Below are positions 1-8,051 of a stretch of 32,296 bases of DNA, in pieces. How positions within the stretch are numbered: position 1 is the stretch's first letter; each line of letters opens with the position of its first letter. The translations under genes and the position numbers were made by a program. The DNA comes from Burkholderiales bacterium (GTDB lineage: Bacteria; Pseudomonadota; Gammaproteobacteria; Burkholderiales; SG8-39): contig JADLDQ010000120.1 of NCBI GenBank assembly GCA_020846575.1, positions 1 through 32,296 of the forward strand, written 5' to 3'. The notes under the pieces were generated by a model that saw nothing but the letters and a program-made list of their open reading frames with translations, did not search any database and was not told where the DNA came from.

Positions 1-651
1 GTTCTCGAGAATGCTGATTCCCAGGTGCGAGCGGCCGAGCGCCGAGACGATGCCCATGGTCACCGTCTGCCCCACGCCGTACGGGTTGCCGATCGCCAGC
101 ACCACGTCGCCCACCCGCACGCCTTCATCGCGTCCGAAGGTGATGGCGGGCAGGTCCGTATCCTGCACCTGAAGCACGGCGAGGTCGGACTCCGGATCGG
201 TGCCGACCGTGCGCGCGCTCAGTTTCTTTCCGTCGGCGAGCGCCACCTCGATCTCATCGGCCGCCTCCACCACGTGATGATTGGTGAGGATGTAGCCCTT
301 GGAACTCACGATCACGCCCGAACCGAGGCTCGCGGCCCGTTGCCGGCCCTCCTCGAGCTGATCGCCGAAGAACCTGCGGAACAGCGGGTCGCTCCTCATC
401 GGGTGGCGAGGAACCTTCACCTCCTTGCTGGTGAAGATGTTCACCACGGCGGGCTGGGCCCGGCGCACAGCCTCGCTGAAGGAGTTCCGGCGGGATTCCT
501 CGGGTGCTTGTGCGGGCGCCTGGCGCAGTTCGACGACCTGCGGGCGCGCGCCCAGGCTCTCGAGCCATTGCGGACGGAAGGTATTGAGGGCGAAAAGGAG
601 CCCTACCGCCACCGTCACCGCTTGTGCGAATACCAGCCAGAAATGCCGCAT
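1..651 (-). CDS. DegS/AlgW-like trypsin-family periplasmic serine protease (C-terminal part beyond window)
   Basis: Membrane-anchored HtrA-type protease, expected to act in the periplasm in envelope quality control or sigma-E type signalling. The first 217 residues are visible. The frame begins at ATG 651 with a GAGG ribosome site just upstream (CTGAGGAAC-ATG). The N-terminus has a short tail and one hydrophobic segment (about residues 5-23), an uncleaved anchor as in DegS rather than a cleaved DegP signal. Catalytic His is H126 in TNHHVV and Asp is D156 in DPESDLAVL. The sequence then reaches AIGNPYGVGQTVTMGIVSA, normal for the family. The catalytic serine (GNSGG motif) and PDZ domain must lie left of position 1. 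It is divergent from petABC. The anchored architecture favours DegS/AlgW over DegP/MucD, but the PDZ count cannot be seen, so no symbol is given. Confidence 0.9.
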   Translation of the reverse strand, partial: MRHFWLVFAQAVTVAVGLLFALNTFRPQWLESLGARPQVVELRQAPAQAPEESRRNSFSEAVRRAQPAVVNIFTSKEVKVPRHPMRSDPLFRRFFGDQLEEGRQRAASLGSGVIVSSKGYILTNHHVVEAADEIEVALADGKKLSARTVGTDPESDLAVLQVQDTDLPAITFGRDEGVRVGDVVLAIGNPYGVGQTVTMGIVSALGRSHLGISILEN

Positions 652-891
652 GTTCCTCAGGATATCCCTCGTGCGGTCGCGCGCGAATCGAGCCGCCTTG
701 TACCCACCGTGATCGCCTGCTTCGCGCCTGGGCGCCCGGCAAGCGCCCATTCTAAGGGCGCAGGAACCGGTGTCTGATGCGCTGCGGGAGGCACACCAGG
801 AACCCGGCGCCAGCCGGTCCCTGAAAGTCCTTGCCCGGAAGCGTTTGCTAGCAATATTCTCTCATATACTCAACGAGTTGCGTTTCGGAAC

Positions 892-920
892 TTGGTTTGA
901 AGGGCTCATCTCGCTATAAT
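892..920 (+). promoter_or_regulatory. Probable sigma-70 promoter of petABC
   Basis: TTGGTT at 892-897 and a consensus TATAAT at 915-920 are separated by exactly 17 bp. This predicts transcription from about 926-928 and a leader of about 35 nt before the petA ATG at 962. The -35 is weak (3 of 6) while the -10 is perfect. It lies in the 310-bp gap between the divergent protease and petA. I see no other gene in that gap. Confidence 0.6.
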
Positions 921-961
921 CTAACGTTTTGATTTACAACGCCTCCTGGAACAGGACTTCT

Positions 962-1555
962 ATGGGTGATTCCGCCGAATTCGACCCGACCCGCCGCAGC
1001 CTGCTGGTTGCCACCGCGAGCGCGGGCGGCATCGCGGTGGTCGGGACCGCGACACCGTTCGTTGCCTCGATGCTGCCCTCGGAGCGCGCCCGAGCGCTCG
1101 GCGCCCCGGTGGAGGCAAACATCGCCTCGCTCAAACCCGGCGAAATGCAGATCGTCGAGTGGCGCGGCAAACCCGTCTGGATCATCCGGCGCACGCCGGA
1201 AATGCTCGAGAGCATCAAGAAGAGCGACGATCTGCTCTCCGACCCGCAATCGCGGGCGTCCGACCAGCCGGACTATGCGCACAACGAGTTCCGTTCCCGC
1301 AAACCCGAAGTCGGGGTTCTGGTCGGGGTCTGCACCCATCTGGGCTGCTCGCCCCAGCTGAAGAGCGTGGAGGACAAGGGCGAGATGGGCGCCGACTGGC
1401 TCGGCGGGTTCTACTGCCCCTGCCACGGATCCAAGTTCGACTTCGCCGGACGGGTGTACAGCGGCGCGCCCGCACCGATCAACCTCCCGGTACCACCCTA
1501 CGCCTTCGTTTCCGATTCGGAAGTCCTGATCGGCGAAGACAAGAAGGAGGCGTAG
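962..1555 (+). CDS. petA: Ubiquinol-cytochrome c reductase, Rieske iron-sulfur subunit
   Basis: Rieske subunit of the cytochrome bc1 complex. It carries electrons from ubiquinol to cytochrome c1 on the periplasmic face. At 197 aa it is normal length. Both halves of the [2Fe-2S] site are present: CTHLGC (C124, H126, C129) and CPCHGS (C152, C154, H155). The N-terminus has a twin-arginine signal (DPTRRSLLV, RR at 11-12) followed by a hydrophobic anchor, as expected for a Tat-inserted Rieske protein. An in-frame TTG at 929 would add 11 residues. ATG 962 is preferred because AGGA lies 5 nt upstream and the Tat motif then sits near the N-terminus. It is the first gene of petABC. Confidence 0.97.
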   Translation: MGDSAEFDPTRRSLLVATASAGGIAVVGTATPFVASMLPSERARALGAPVEANIASLKPGEMQIVEWRGKPVWIIRRTPEMLESIKKSDDLLSDPQSRASDQPDYAHNEFRSRKPEVGVLVGVCTHLGCSPQLKSVEDKGEMGADWLGGFYCPCHGSKFDFAGRVYSGAPAPINLPVPPYAFVSDSEVLIGEDKKEA

Positions 1556-1558
1556 GGG

Positions 1559-2860
1559 ATGGCCGCAACCCAGAAACAGCCGATCACCGGCGCCGGTCCG
1601 TTCAACGGACTGCTGACGTGGATCGACCAGCGCTTTCCGCTCATGGCGCTGTGGCGGGAACACCTCGCCGAGTACTACGCCCCCAAGAACTTCAACTTCT
1701 GGTACTACTTCGGGTCGCTCTCCCTGTTCGTGCTGGTGCTGCAGATCGCCACCGGCATCGTCCTCACCATGCACTACAAGCCCGACGCGAACTTCGCTTT
1801 CGCTTCGGTCGAGTACATCATGCGCGATGTCCCGCTCGGTTGGCTGATCCGCTACATGCACTCCACCGGGGCGTCGGCGTTCTTCATCCTGGTCTACCTG
1901 CACATGTTCCGGGCGCTGCTGTACGGCTCGTACCGCCGGCCCCGGGAACTGCTGTGGATTTTCGGCGTGTTCGTCTACCTGTGCATGATGGCCGAAGCCT
2001 TCTTCGGTTACCTCCTGCCCTGGGGACAGATGTCGTTCTGGGGCGCGCAGGTGATCGTCAACCTGTTCGACGCCATACCGATCATCGGGCCCGATCTGGC
2101 GATCTGGATCCGGGGCGATTACGTGGTGTCGGATGCGACGCTCAACCGCTTCTTCGCCTTCCACGTGATCGCGGTGCCGCTGGTGCTGCTCGGGCTGGTC
2201 GTGGCTCACATCATGGCGTTGCACGAGGTCGGGTCGAACAATCCCGACGGTATCGAAATCAAGAAGAACCTGGATGCGAACGGAAGGCCGCTCGACGGGA
2301 TCCCCTTCCACCCCTACTACACCGTCAAGGACGCCTACGGCGTGGCGGTGTTCCTGATCGTGTTCTGTGCGGTGATGTTCTTCGCGCCGGAGATGGGCGG
2401 GTATTTCCTCGAGTACAACAACTTCATTCCGGCGGATCCGCTGAAGACTCCGGAGCACATCGCGCCGGTATGGTACTTCACGCCCTACTACTCGATGCTG
2501 CGGGCCGTACCGCCGATGTTCAACTCGCAGTTTCCCGGGGTGCTGGTGATGGGCCTCGCGGTCGTGATCCTGTTCTTCCTTCCCTGGATCGATCGCAGCG
2601 CGGTGCGATCGATCCGCTACAAGGGGCCGCACTACCGCTGGTGGCTCGCGGCGTTCGTGGTGGCGTTCCTCGTCCTGGGCTACCTGGGCACCGTGCCCAC
2701 CAATCACTGGGGACAGTTCGGCGGGTGGCTCGGGGGCGCTGAGCGCGCGACGGTCGCGGCGCGGCTGTTTACGGTCGTCTACTTTCTCTTCTTCCTGCTC
2801 ATGCCCTGGTACTCGAAGATCGGCCCCAACAAGCCCGAACCCGATCGGGTGACAGGATGA
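1559..2860 (+). CDS. petB: Cytochrome b subunit of cytochrome bc1 complex
   Basis: Membrane cytochrome b carrying both b hemes and the Qo and Qi quinone sites. At 433 aa it is full length, with multiple hydrophobic helices. Signature stretches include RYMHSTGASAFFILVYLHMF (heme-ligand helix), GYLLPWGQMSFWGAQV, and a second histidine-bearing helix (FHVIAVPLVLLGLVVAHI). The Qo-site motif reads PVWY (APVWYFTPYYSMLR) rather than the mitochondrial PEWY. I regard this as the usual form in beta/gammaproteobacteria. A strong AAGGAGG site (1544-1550) overlaps the end of petA, 3 bp before this gene, and the stop overlaps the petC start (ATGA). This indicates translational coupling of the operon. Confidence 0.98.
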   Translation: MAATQKQPITGAGPFNGLLTWIDQRFPLMALWREHLAEYYAPKNFNFWYYFGSLSLFVLVLQIATGIVLTMHYKPDANFAFASVEYIMRDVPLGWLIRYMHSTGASAFFILVYLHMFRALLYGSYRRPRELLWIFGVFVYLCMMAEAFFGYLLPWGQMSFWGAQVIVNLFDAIPIIGPDLAIWIRGDYVVSDATLNRFFAFHVIAVPLVLLGLVVAHIMALHEVGSNNPDGIEIKKNLDANGRPLDGIPFHPYYTVKDAYGVAVFLIVFCAVMFFAPEMGGYFLEYNNFIPADPLKTPEHIAPVWYFTPYYSMLRAVPPMFNSQFPGVLVMGLAVVILFFLPWIDRSAVRSIRYKGPHYRWWLAAFVVAFLVLGYLGTVPTNHWGQFGGWLGGAERATVAARLFTVVYFLFFLLMPWYSKIGPNKPEPDRVTG

Positions 2861-3672
2861 ACCCGGTGAAGTCCGTGCGACTCGCGCTCGCCCTGCTTGT
2901 GCTGTCGTTTGCCGCGGCGTCCTGGGCAGCCGGGGGATCGGTGCGCCTGGACCGGGCGCAGATCGACGTCGGCGACCCGGTCAGCCTGCAGGCGGGGGCG
3001 CGCAGCTTCGTCAACTACTGTCTCGGCTGCCACGGTGCGTCGCTGATGCGCTACAACCGCCTGCGTGACCTGGGGCTGAGCGACAGCCAGATCCGCGACA
3101 ACCTCCTGTTCACCTCGGACAAGGTCGGCGACCTGATGGCCATAGGGATGACGCGCCAGGACGGCAAGGCCTGGTTCGGTGTGGCGCCACCGGACCTGAG
3201 CGTCATTGCCCGCTCGCGGGGTGCGGACTGGCTGTACACGTATCTGCGAGCCTTCTACCGCGATGCTTCCTCGCCCACCGGCTGGAACAACCTGGTGTTC
3301 GACCGCGTCGCGATGCCGCACGTGCTGTGGCATCTCTCGGGCCAGGCGGTGCTCGAGGTGCGCGAATTCCGCAGCGAGGGAGAAGCGCGCGCCGCGCAGT
3401 TGCAGAGCAAGGCCTTCTCCACCATCGCGGAGCAGGGCGAGGGTGCGCACAAGCGCTTCCTCCTCAGGAGCATGCGTGTGGATGTGCCGGGATCGCTCTC
3501 GCCTGCGAAGTACGACGAGACGGTCCGCGACCTGGTGAACTACATGGTGTGGATGGCGGAGCCCGCCCAGCAGTCGCGCGTGAAGATAGGCATCGCGGTC
3601 ATCCTGTTCCTGGTGGTGCTGCTGGTGCTCACGTGGCTGCTCTACAGGCAGTACTGGAAGGACATTCACTAG
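2857..3672 (+). CDS. petC: Cytochrome c1 subunit of cytochrome bc1 complex
   Basis: Heme-c subunit that accepts electrons from the Rieske protein and passes them to soluble or membrane cytochrome c. At 271 aa it has a Sec-type signal peptide (residues about 1-24, ending in a WAA-like cleavage region), a single heme-binding motif CLGCH (C55, C58, H59), and a C-terminal membrane anchor of about 22 residues (VILFLVVLLVLTWLLYRQYW). A methionine ligand candidate lies in the VAMPHVLWHLSGQ region. The start codon overlaps the petB stop by 4 nt. It is the last bc1 gene. A 526-bp gap follows before sspA. Confidence 0.97.
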   Translation: MNPVKSVRLALALLVLSFAAASWAAGGSVRLDRAQIDVGDPVSLQAGARSFVNYCLGCHGASLMRYNRLRDLGLSDSQIRDNLLFTSDKVGDLMAIGMTRQDGKAWFGVAPPDLSVIARSRGADWLYTYLRAFYRDASSPTGWNNLVFDRVAMPHVLWHLSGQAVLEVREFRSEGEARAAQLQSKAFSTIAEQGEGAHKRFLLRSMRVDVPGSLSPAKYDETVRDLVNYMVWMAEPAQQSRVKIGIAVILFLVVLLVLTWLLYRQYWKDIH

Positions 3673-4198
3673 GAAGGATGATGCAGGAGGGACCAGGGCC
3701 CCTCTTGAATCCCCGAATCCAGGGATGCAAGACGCGCGCCTGGTCGGCGATTTCACGAACGCGGCGACGTGAGCGCGGTTGCAACGCTTGCTGCAGGCTA
3801 CTGCCCGGAATGCGCGGCGTTGCCGGACTCCTGGATCGGCTCCTGTAGCTGCGGCGAACGCTACGCTGTCGCGGAATCCGGGCAACGTCACCGGCGTATC
3901 GCACCAGGCTGCCGGCGGATCCCGAAAGGGGGCTGCGCGCCCGCGTCCGGGTTCCGGCGCCGGGGGGTACGGAACGCGCATGCCGGCGAACCGGCGGGGC
4001 GGATTTCGCAGGCGGTCGCGCCGCGAGGCGCGGCCGGCAGAGCAACCGCCAGGAGAGTTTCGAGCGACCCGCGCTGCGAGCGGCGCCCGGCGCGGTTGAT
4101 CACCGGGACGGGAAGTTCAAGCAAGGGACGCGGCGCCCTTTTCCGAGACAGTACCGGGGCTTCGCGCCGGCGAAGCGCTGAATTCGGGGACAAGCACC
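3673..4198. other. 526-bp intergenic region between petC and sspA
   Basis: No credible gene is visible. The short open frames here are arginine-rich and lack recognisable domains or ribosome sites. The clear structure is the inverted repeat at 3818-3887, listed separately. A weak GGGGA about 12-16 nt before ATG 4199 could serve sspA. I find no confident promoter or T-tailed terminator. Confidence 0.6.
3818..3887. repeat. REP-like imperfect inverted repeat
   Basis: The left arm CGTTGCCGGACTCC (3818-3831) pairs with the right arm GGAATCCGGGCAACG (3873-3887), with one bulge and one mismatch. The intervening 41 nt contain smaller self-complementary pieces (GCGAACGCTACGC). The arms resemble short extragenic palindromes of the CCCGGATTCCGC type found in many proteobacterial genomes. 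It could act as a transcript-stabilising or terminating hairpin after petC, but no T-run follows. Confidence 0.5.
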
Positions 4199-4798
4199 AT
4201 GATGAATCTTTACTCGGGCACCACCTGCCCTTTCTCGCAGCGCTGCCGCATCGTGCTCTACGAGAAAGGCATGGACTTTCAGATCATCGATATCGACGTC
4301 TACAACAAGCCGGAAGATATCGCCGTGATGAATCCCTACAACCGGCTGCCCGTGCTGGTCGAGAGGGACCTGGTCCTGTACGAGGCCAACATCATCAACG
4401 AGTACATCGACGAGCGCTTCCCCCATCCGCAACTCATGCCGGCGGATCCGGTGATGCGGGCGCGGGCGCGCCTGTTTCTGCACAACTTCGAGGTGGAGCT
4501 GTTCTCGCATATTGACGCGCTCGAGGAGGGAAACCAGAAGCAGCAGGACAAGGCTCGGCAGCATGTGTCGGACCGGCTGGTGGAGCTCTCGCCGGTGTTC
4601 CAGAAACAGCGCTTCATGCTGGGAGACGAATTCTCCATGCTGGACGTGGCGATCTCGCCCCTGCTGTGGCGGCTGGACTATTACGGCATCGCGCTGCCCA
4701 AGTCCGCCGCGCCGCTGATGAAGTACGCCGAGCGCCTGTTCTCTCGCCCGGCCTTCATCGAGGCGCTGACGCCCTCGGAAAAGGTGATGCGAAAGTGA
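4199..4798 (+). CDS. sspA: Stringent starvation protein A (GST-fold, RNA polymerase-associated)
   Basis: SspA binds RNA polymerase and modulates transcription under starvation or acid stress. It has a glutathione-S-transferase fold but no GST activity in studied members. At 199 aa it has the N-terminal thioredoxin-like domain (GTTCPFSQRCRIVLYEKG, residues about 7-24), the proline loop NRLPVLVERDL, and an all-helical C-terminal domain with the SMLDVAISPLLWRLDYYG signature. ATG 4199 is followed immediately by a second ATG, and either could be used. It lies directly before sspB, as in many beta/gammaproteobacteria, and downstream of petABC, a usual betaproteobacterial order. Confidence 0.95.
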   Translation: MMNLYSGTTCPFSQRCRIVLYEKGMDFQIIDIDVYNKPEDIAVMNPYNRLPVLVERDLVLYEANIINEYIDERFPHPQLMPADPVMRARARLFLHNFEVELFSHIDALEEGNQKQQDKARQHVSDRLVELSPVFQKQRFMLGDEFSMLDVAISPLLWRLDYYGIALPKSAAPLMKYAERLFSRPAFIEALTPSEKVMRK

Positions 4799-4870
4799 GC
4801 GCCGGCCGAACCGTCCGCGGCCCCGGTTCGATCCCTCGCCGGGTTGCCGCCCCTGCGCGGCGCGCCGTCC

Positions 4871-5293
4871 ATGGGTGAGCCCACCTCGACCAAGCCCTAC
4901 CTGCTGCGGGCGATCTACGAATGGTGCGTGGATAACGGCTTCACGCCTTACATCGCCGTGGTCGTCAACGGCGCCACGCGCGTGCCGATGGAATACGTCC
5001 GCGAGGGGGAGATCGTGCTCAATATCGGGCCGCTGGCGACCAGCCGCCTGCAGATGGGCAACGAGATGATCGAGTGCACGGCGCGTTTTGCCGGCGCGGC
5101 GATGGATCTCGCCATTCCGGTCGGCACGGTGGCCGCGATCTACGCGCGCGAGAACGGCCAGGGCATGTCCTTCGATACCGCCGCGCTTGCCGCGACCACC
5201 GATGAGGGCGGTACTGCGCCCCCGGCGGACGGCGACCGGCCGGATCCGCCGAGGCCGACACCGGGCAAGCCGGCGCTGCGCAGGGTCAAGTAG
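4871..5293 (+). CDS. sspB: ClpXP protease specificity-enhancing factor SspB
   Basis: SspB delivers ssrA-tagged and some other substrates to ClpXP. At 140 aa it has a folded substrate-binding N-terminal domain (TKPYLLRAIYEWCVDNGFTP through the RFAGAAMDLAIPVGTV region), then a proline/acid-rich flexible linker (about residues 112-131), and ends with PALRRVK. That tail matches the C-terminal ClpX-docking (XB) motif of the family. ATG 4871 is chosen because conserved residues begin right after it. An in-frame TTG at 4844 would add nine unlikely residues. No clear Shine-Dalgarno sequence is present, so translation may be coupled to sspA 73 bp upstream. Confidence 0.95.
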   Translation: MGEPTSTKPYLLRAIYEWCVDNGFTPYIAVVVNGATRVPMEYVREGEIVLNIGPLATSRLQMGNEMIECTARFAGAAMDLAIPVGTVAAIYARENGQGMSFDTAALAATTDEGGTAPPADGDRPDPPRPTPGKPALRRVK

Positions 5294-5310
5294 CCACGCG
5301 ACTCGAAACG

Positions 5311-5395
5311 TGCCCGGGGCGACGGTTCGCCGGGGGTGACGGCTCGCCGGGGACGACGGCTCGCCGGGGGTGACGGCTCGCCGGGGACGACGGGC
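5311..5395. repeat. Five tandem copies of a 17-bp GC-rich repeat
   Basis: Five contiguous 17-bp units (5311-5327, 5328-5344, 5345-5361, 5362-5378, 5379-5395). Two forms alternate: CGCCGGGGGTGACGGCT and CGCCGGGGACGACGGCT, so the underlying period is 34 bp. The first unit is diverged. It begins 17 bp after the sspB stop, in a 442-bp gap before tRNA-Thr that contains no other recognisable gene. The complementary strand reads like the CGTCNNCCCCGGCGA cores of common intergenic repeats. Confidence 0.85.
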
Positions 5396-5710
5396 AGCGC
5401 GGGGACCGGGCGCCGGCACCCGGGCCGCGCAGGGGGAAGGCGTTCATGCGACGAGCGGAGCGTCCCGGGTATCGACGCTGGCCGGACGGGACGCTGCCTT
5501 CAGCCTTGGAGAGGGCCGGAACGATCGCGGCGCGTGACACGGTGATGCCCGTGAGGCCGGACAAACGAGCCCCGCATGGCGCGGCGCCGGCCCGCGTCAG
5601 ACCGAGGACGACAAGCCTCCTGACAGGCGTCGATCGCTTGCGCCACGGACACCTGTCCCCATCACCCATGCGCCGGCCGCCGGAGTTCCGCCCGCTTCCG
5701 CGGGCGCTTC

Positions 5711-5716
5711 TATAAT
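5711..5716 (+). promoter_or_regulatory. -10 element of the tRNA-Thr promoter
   Basis: A perfect TATAAT is followed by a GC-rich discriminator (CGCG), a pattern typical of stable-RNA promoters. It lies 19 bp before the first base of the tRNA. The best -35 candidate (TTCCGC, 5686-5691) is poor and 19 bp away, so only the -10 is claimed. Confidence 0.55.
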
Positions 5717-5735
5717 CGCGATCTCCAGACGCGGC

Positions 5736-5811
5736 GCCGGGTTAGCTCAGCTGGTAGAGCAGCTGATTTGTAATCAGTTGGTCGGTGGTTCGATTCCTCC
5801 ACCCGGCACCA
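5736..5811 (+). tRNA. tRNA-Thr, anticodon TGT
   Basis: A full cloverleaf: acceptor GCCGGGT paired with ACCCGGC, D arm GCTC/GAGC, anticodon stem CTGAT/ATCAG with loop TTTGTAA (anticodon TGT, reads ACA), and T arm GGTGG-TTCGATT-CCTCC with discriminator A. The terminal CCA is encoded (5809-5811). The length is 76 nt. It marks the boundary between the core pet-ssp block and the metabolic accessory genes that follow. Confidence 0.97.
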
Positions 5812-5873
5812 CTCACGCGGCCCGGCCGCGCCGAATCCGGGGCGGTCCCGCATCGTAGGGAAAGACAGAACCC

Positions 5874-6878
5874 ATGAGCGATCAGGTCCATGCGCATGCG
5901 ATCGACATCCACGCGCATTACTTTCCCGAAGCCTTTCTCGACCTGATCGGGGAGAATGCCGCCTCCTGCGGCATCGAGTGGCGCATGGTCGATGGCAAGG
6001 GCCCGCAGTTCCGAGAGGGCCACGTGACGACCGGCCCGGTGGGCCCCCAATTCGTGGACCTGGACCTGCGGCTGCAGGCGATGGATGCCCGGAATCTCGA
6101 GGCGCACGCCCTGTCGCTCTCCCAGCCGATGGTGTACTGGGCTGCTCGCCCGCTCGCGCAGCGGCTCACCGAGGTCTACAACGACGCGCTCGCCGCGGCG
6201 CACCAGAAGCACCCGGCGCGGCTCTGGGGTCTGGCGACCCTGCCGATGCAGTTTCCGGACCTGTCGCTGCGCGAGATCGAACGCGCCGCGACGCTGCCCG
6301 GCATTCGCGGGTTCTACATATCGACGCAAGTCAACGACAAGGAACTGTCGGATGCCGCGTTCTTCCCGGTCTATGAGCGCATCGAGGCGCTCGAGCTCCC
6401 GCTCTTCCTGCACCCGGTGCAGGTGCTCGCGCACCAGCGGCTCACGCCCTACTACCTGACGAACCTGCTTGGAAATCCTTTCGAGTCGGCGGTTGCGGCG
6501 GCGCACCTGATTTTCGGCGGCGTGATGGACCGATTCCCGAGGCTCCAGATCGTGCTGCCGCACGCGGGCGGCGCGTTTCCGTGGCTGGTGTGGCGATTGC
6601 ACCGGGGCTGGGAAGTCCGCGCCGATCTCAAGCACGTCCAGCACGGGCCGGCCGAGTACCTGAAGCGCTTCTACTACGACACCGTCGGGTATTCCGATTA
6701 CGTCGTCGACTACCTGGTGCGCGTGGTGGGCACGGAGCGCATCCTGATGGGCAGCGACTACTGCTTTCCCATCGCCTACGAGCAGCCCGTGGAGGTGGTC
6801 GAGCGCAACCCTTTTCTCGACGCCCGCGCCAAGCAGCGCATCATCGCCGGCAACGCGATGCGTCTGCTGCGCATCTGA
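5874..6878 (+). CDS. ACMSD-type amidohydrolase (metal-dependent hydrolase/decarboxylase)
   Basis: 334-aa TIM-barrel amidohydrolase of the aminocarboxymuconate-semialdehyde decarboxylase family, which includes decarboxylases and hydrolases of aromatic or muconate-type acids. Metal-ligand signatures are all visible: IDIHAH (H13, H15), LHP (H180), LPHAGG (H230) and GSDYCFP (D295). The C-terminal IIAGNAMRLLRI is the usual family ending. ATG 5874 is preceded by AGGGAAAG. It is followed 51 bp later by the Gal80-like gene, so the two probably form a transcription unit. The substrate cannot be read from sequence. Breakdown of an aromatic ring-cleavage product or carboxylic acid is an inference from the family. 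Confidence 0.85.
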   Translation: MSDQVHAHAIDIHAHYFPEAFLDLIGENAASCGIEWRMVDGKGPQFREGHVTTGPVGPQFVDLDLRLQAMDARNLEAHALSLSQPMVYWAARPLAQRLTEVYNDALAAAHQKHPARLWGLATLPMQFPDLSLREIERAATLPGIRGFYISTQVNDKELSDAAFFPVYERIEALELPLFLHPVQVLAHQRLTPYYLTNLLGNPFESAVAAAHLIFGGVMDRFPRLQIVLPHAGGAFPWLVWRLHRGWEVRADLKHVQHGPAEYLKRFYYDTVGYSDYVVDYLVRVVGTERILMGSDYCFPIAYEQPVEVVERNPFLDARAKQRIIAGNAMRLLRI

Positions 6879-6929
6879 GCGGCACGCATTTGCGAGGCAG
6901 TTTCGGTCGAGAGTTCCGGAGCGCTTTCC

Positions 6930-8051
6930 ATGAGCGAGAGGATCCGCGCAGGCATCGCCGGCGCAACCATCACCACCGGCGGCAGCGGCTGGGCCGCCAG
7001 TGCGCACGTGCCGGCGCTGCGGGCGCTTCCCGCCTACGAGCTGAAGGCGGTCTGCACCGCGCACGAGAACACCGCGAAGGCCTCGGCGCAGGCGTTCGGT
7101 GCGGCGCTGGCATTCCACGACTTCGACGCCATGGTCGCGCATCCGGACATCGACCTGGTGGTGGTGTGCGTGCGTGTCCCGCTGCATCACGAACTGGTGA
7201 TGAAGGCGTTGCGCGCCGGCAAGGCGACCCTGTGCGAATGGCCGCTGGGCGCCGATCTGGCACAGTCACGCCAGATGTGGGAACTGGCGCGCGAGCGTTC
7301 CATCTCCACCATGGTAGGGCTGCAGGCGCGCAGCGACCCCGCGGTCCGCCATGCGCGCGAGCTGGTGCGCGAGGGCTACATCGGTGATCTGCTGGCGGCG
7401 AACCTGCGGGTCTTTCCCGGGCTCCAGGCCGAGCGCGGCCCCGGCAGGATCTGGCAGGGCATCCGCGGAAACGGAGCGAATCCACTCACCATTCCGGGCG
7501 GCCACAGCATGGACAGCCTGCGCTTCGTCGCCGGGGAGGACTTCGTCGAGCTGACGGCAAGGCTCGCCACCCGGGTGAAACAGTGGCGCAACAGCGACAC
7601 CGGCGCGAGCGTCGGCGTCGACGCCCCGGACGTCGTGAGCGTTGCGGGCCAGCTGCAGGGCGGTGCCGAGGTTTCGATCCAGGTGGCCACGGTGCCGACC
7701 AACGCCTGCGGCTTCCGGTTGGATCTGTTCGGACGCAAGGGGGCGCTGTCGCTTGTGGCCGACTCGGCGAACCGGGGCCCCAACATCCTCTACAGTGCGC
7801 AGGGCAGGGCTTCGATGACGCAGATGAGCGTGCCGGCGCGCTTCGAGGCCGACCCCGGCATCCGGCCGCCGCCGGGCGATCCGGCCAACGTGGCGCGAGC
7901 CTATATCCGCCTCGCACGGGCGCTTTCCGAGAAGGAAAGGGTCGATCCGGACTTCGGCGAGGCGCTCCACATGCATCGGGTGATAGAGGCGATCGAGCGC
8001 TCCGCCGCCGAGGGCCGTGCCATGCGGCCGCAGCAGGTTGGCGCACCCTGA
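6930..8051 (+). CDS. Gal80-like Gfo/Idh/MocA-family protein
   Basis: 373 aa. The N-terminal Rossmann domain starts AGIAGATITTGGSGWAASAH. The region after it (residues about 98-155) resembles yeast Gal80p as I remember that sequence: CEWPLGADL, then TMVGLQARSDP, then REGYIGDL. The C-terminal part also ends like Gal80 (EALHMHRVIEAIE). The usual EKP motif, whose lysine is catalytic in active dehydrogenases, reads E103-W104-P105, so classical dehydrogenase chemistry is doubtful. It may bind NAD(P) as a sensor or act on a different substrate. It lies in probable operon with the upstream amidohydrolase. The family call is firm; the function is unknown. Confidence 0.8.
   Translation: MSERIRAGIAGATITTGGSGWAASAHVPALRALPAYELKAVCTAHENTAKASAQAFGAALAFHDFDAMVAHPDIDLVVVCVRVPLHHELVMKALRAGKATLCEWPLGADLAQSRQMWELARERSISTMVGLQARSDPAVRHARELVREGYIGDLLAANLRVFPGLQAERGPGRIWQGIRGNGANPLTIPGGHSMDSLRFVAGEDFVELTARLATRVKQWRNSDTGASVGVDAPDVVSVAGQLQGGAEVSIQVATVPTNACGFRLDLFGRKGALSLVADSANRGPNILYSAQGRASMTQMSVPARFEADPGIRPPPGDPANVARAYIRLARALSEKERVDPDFGEALHMHRVIEAIERSAAEGRAMRPQQVGAP

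Noticed and set aside
254..742. A 162-codon minus-strand frame overlapping the serine protease
   Set aside because: It is in a different frame from the protease, whose HtrA catalytic motifs are unambiguous.
914..2707. A 597-codon minus-strand frame opposite petA and petB
   Set aside because: petA and petB are certain; this is their antisense shadow.
5311..5395. A CRISPR-like array
   Set aside because: Units are directly adjacent with no unique spacers, and there are no cas genes in the window. The same applies to 15351-15471.
5788..5811. tRNA-Thr 3' end as an integration (attL) site
   Set aside because: No second copy of the tRNA 3' end was found by eye in the window, and there is no phage-type integrase. 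xerD is the housekeeping recombinase.
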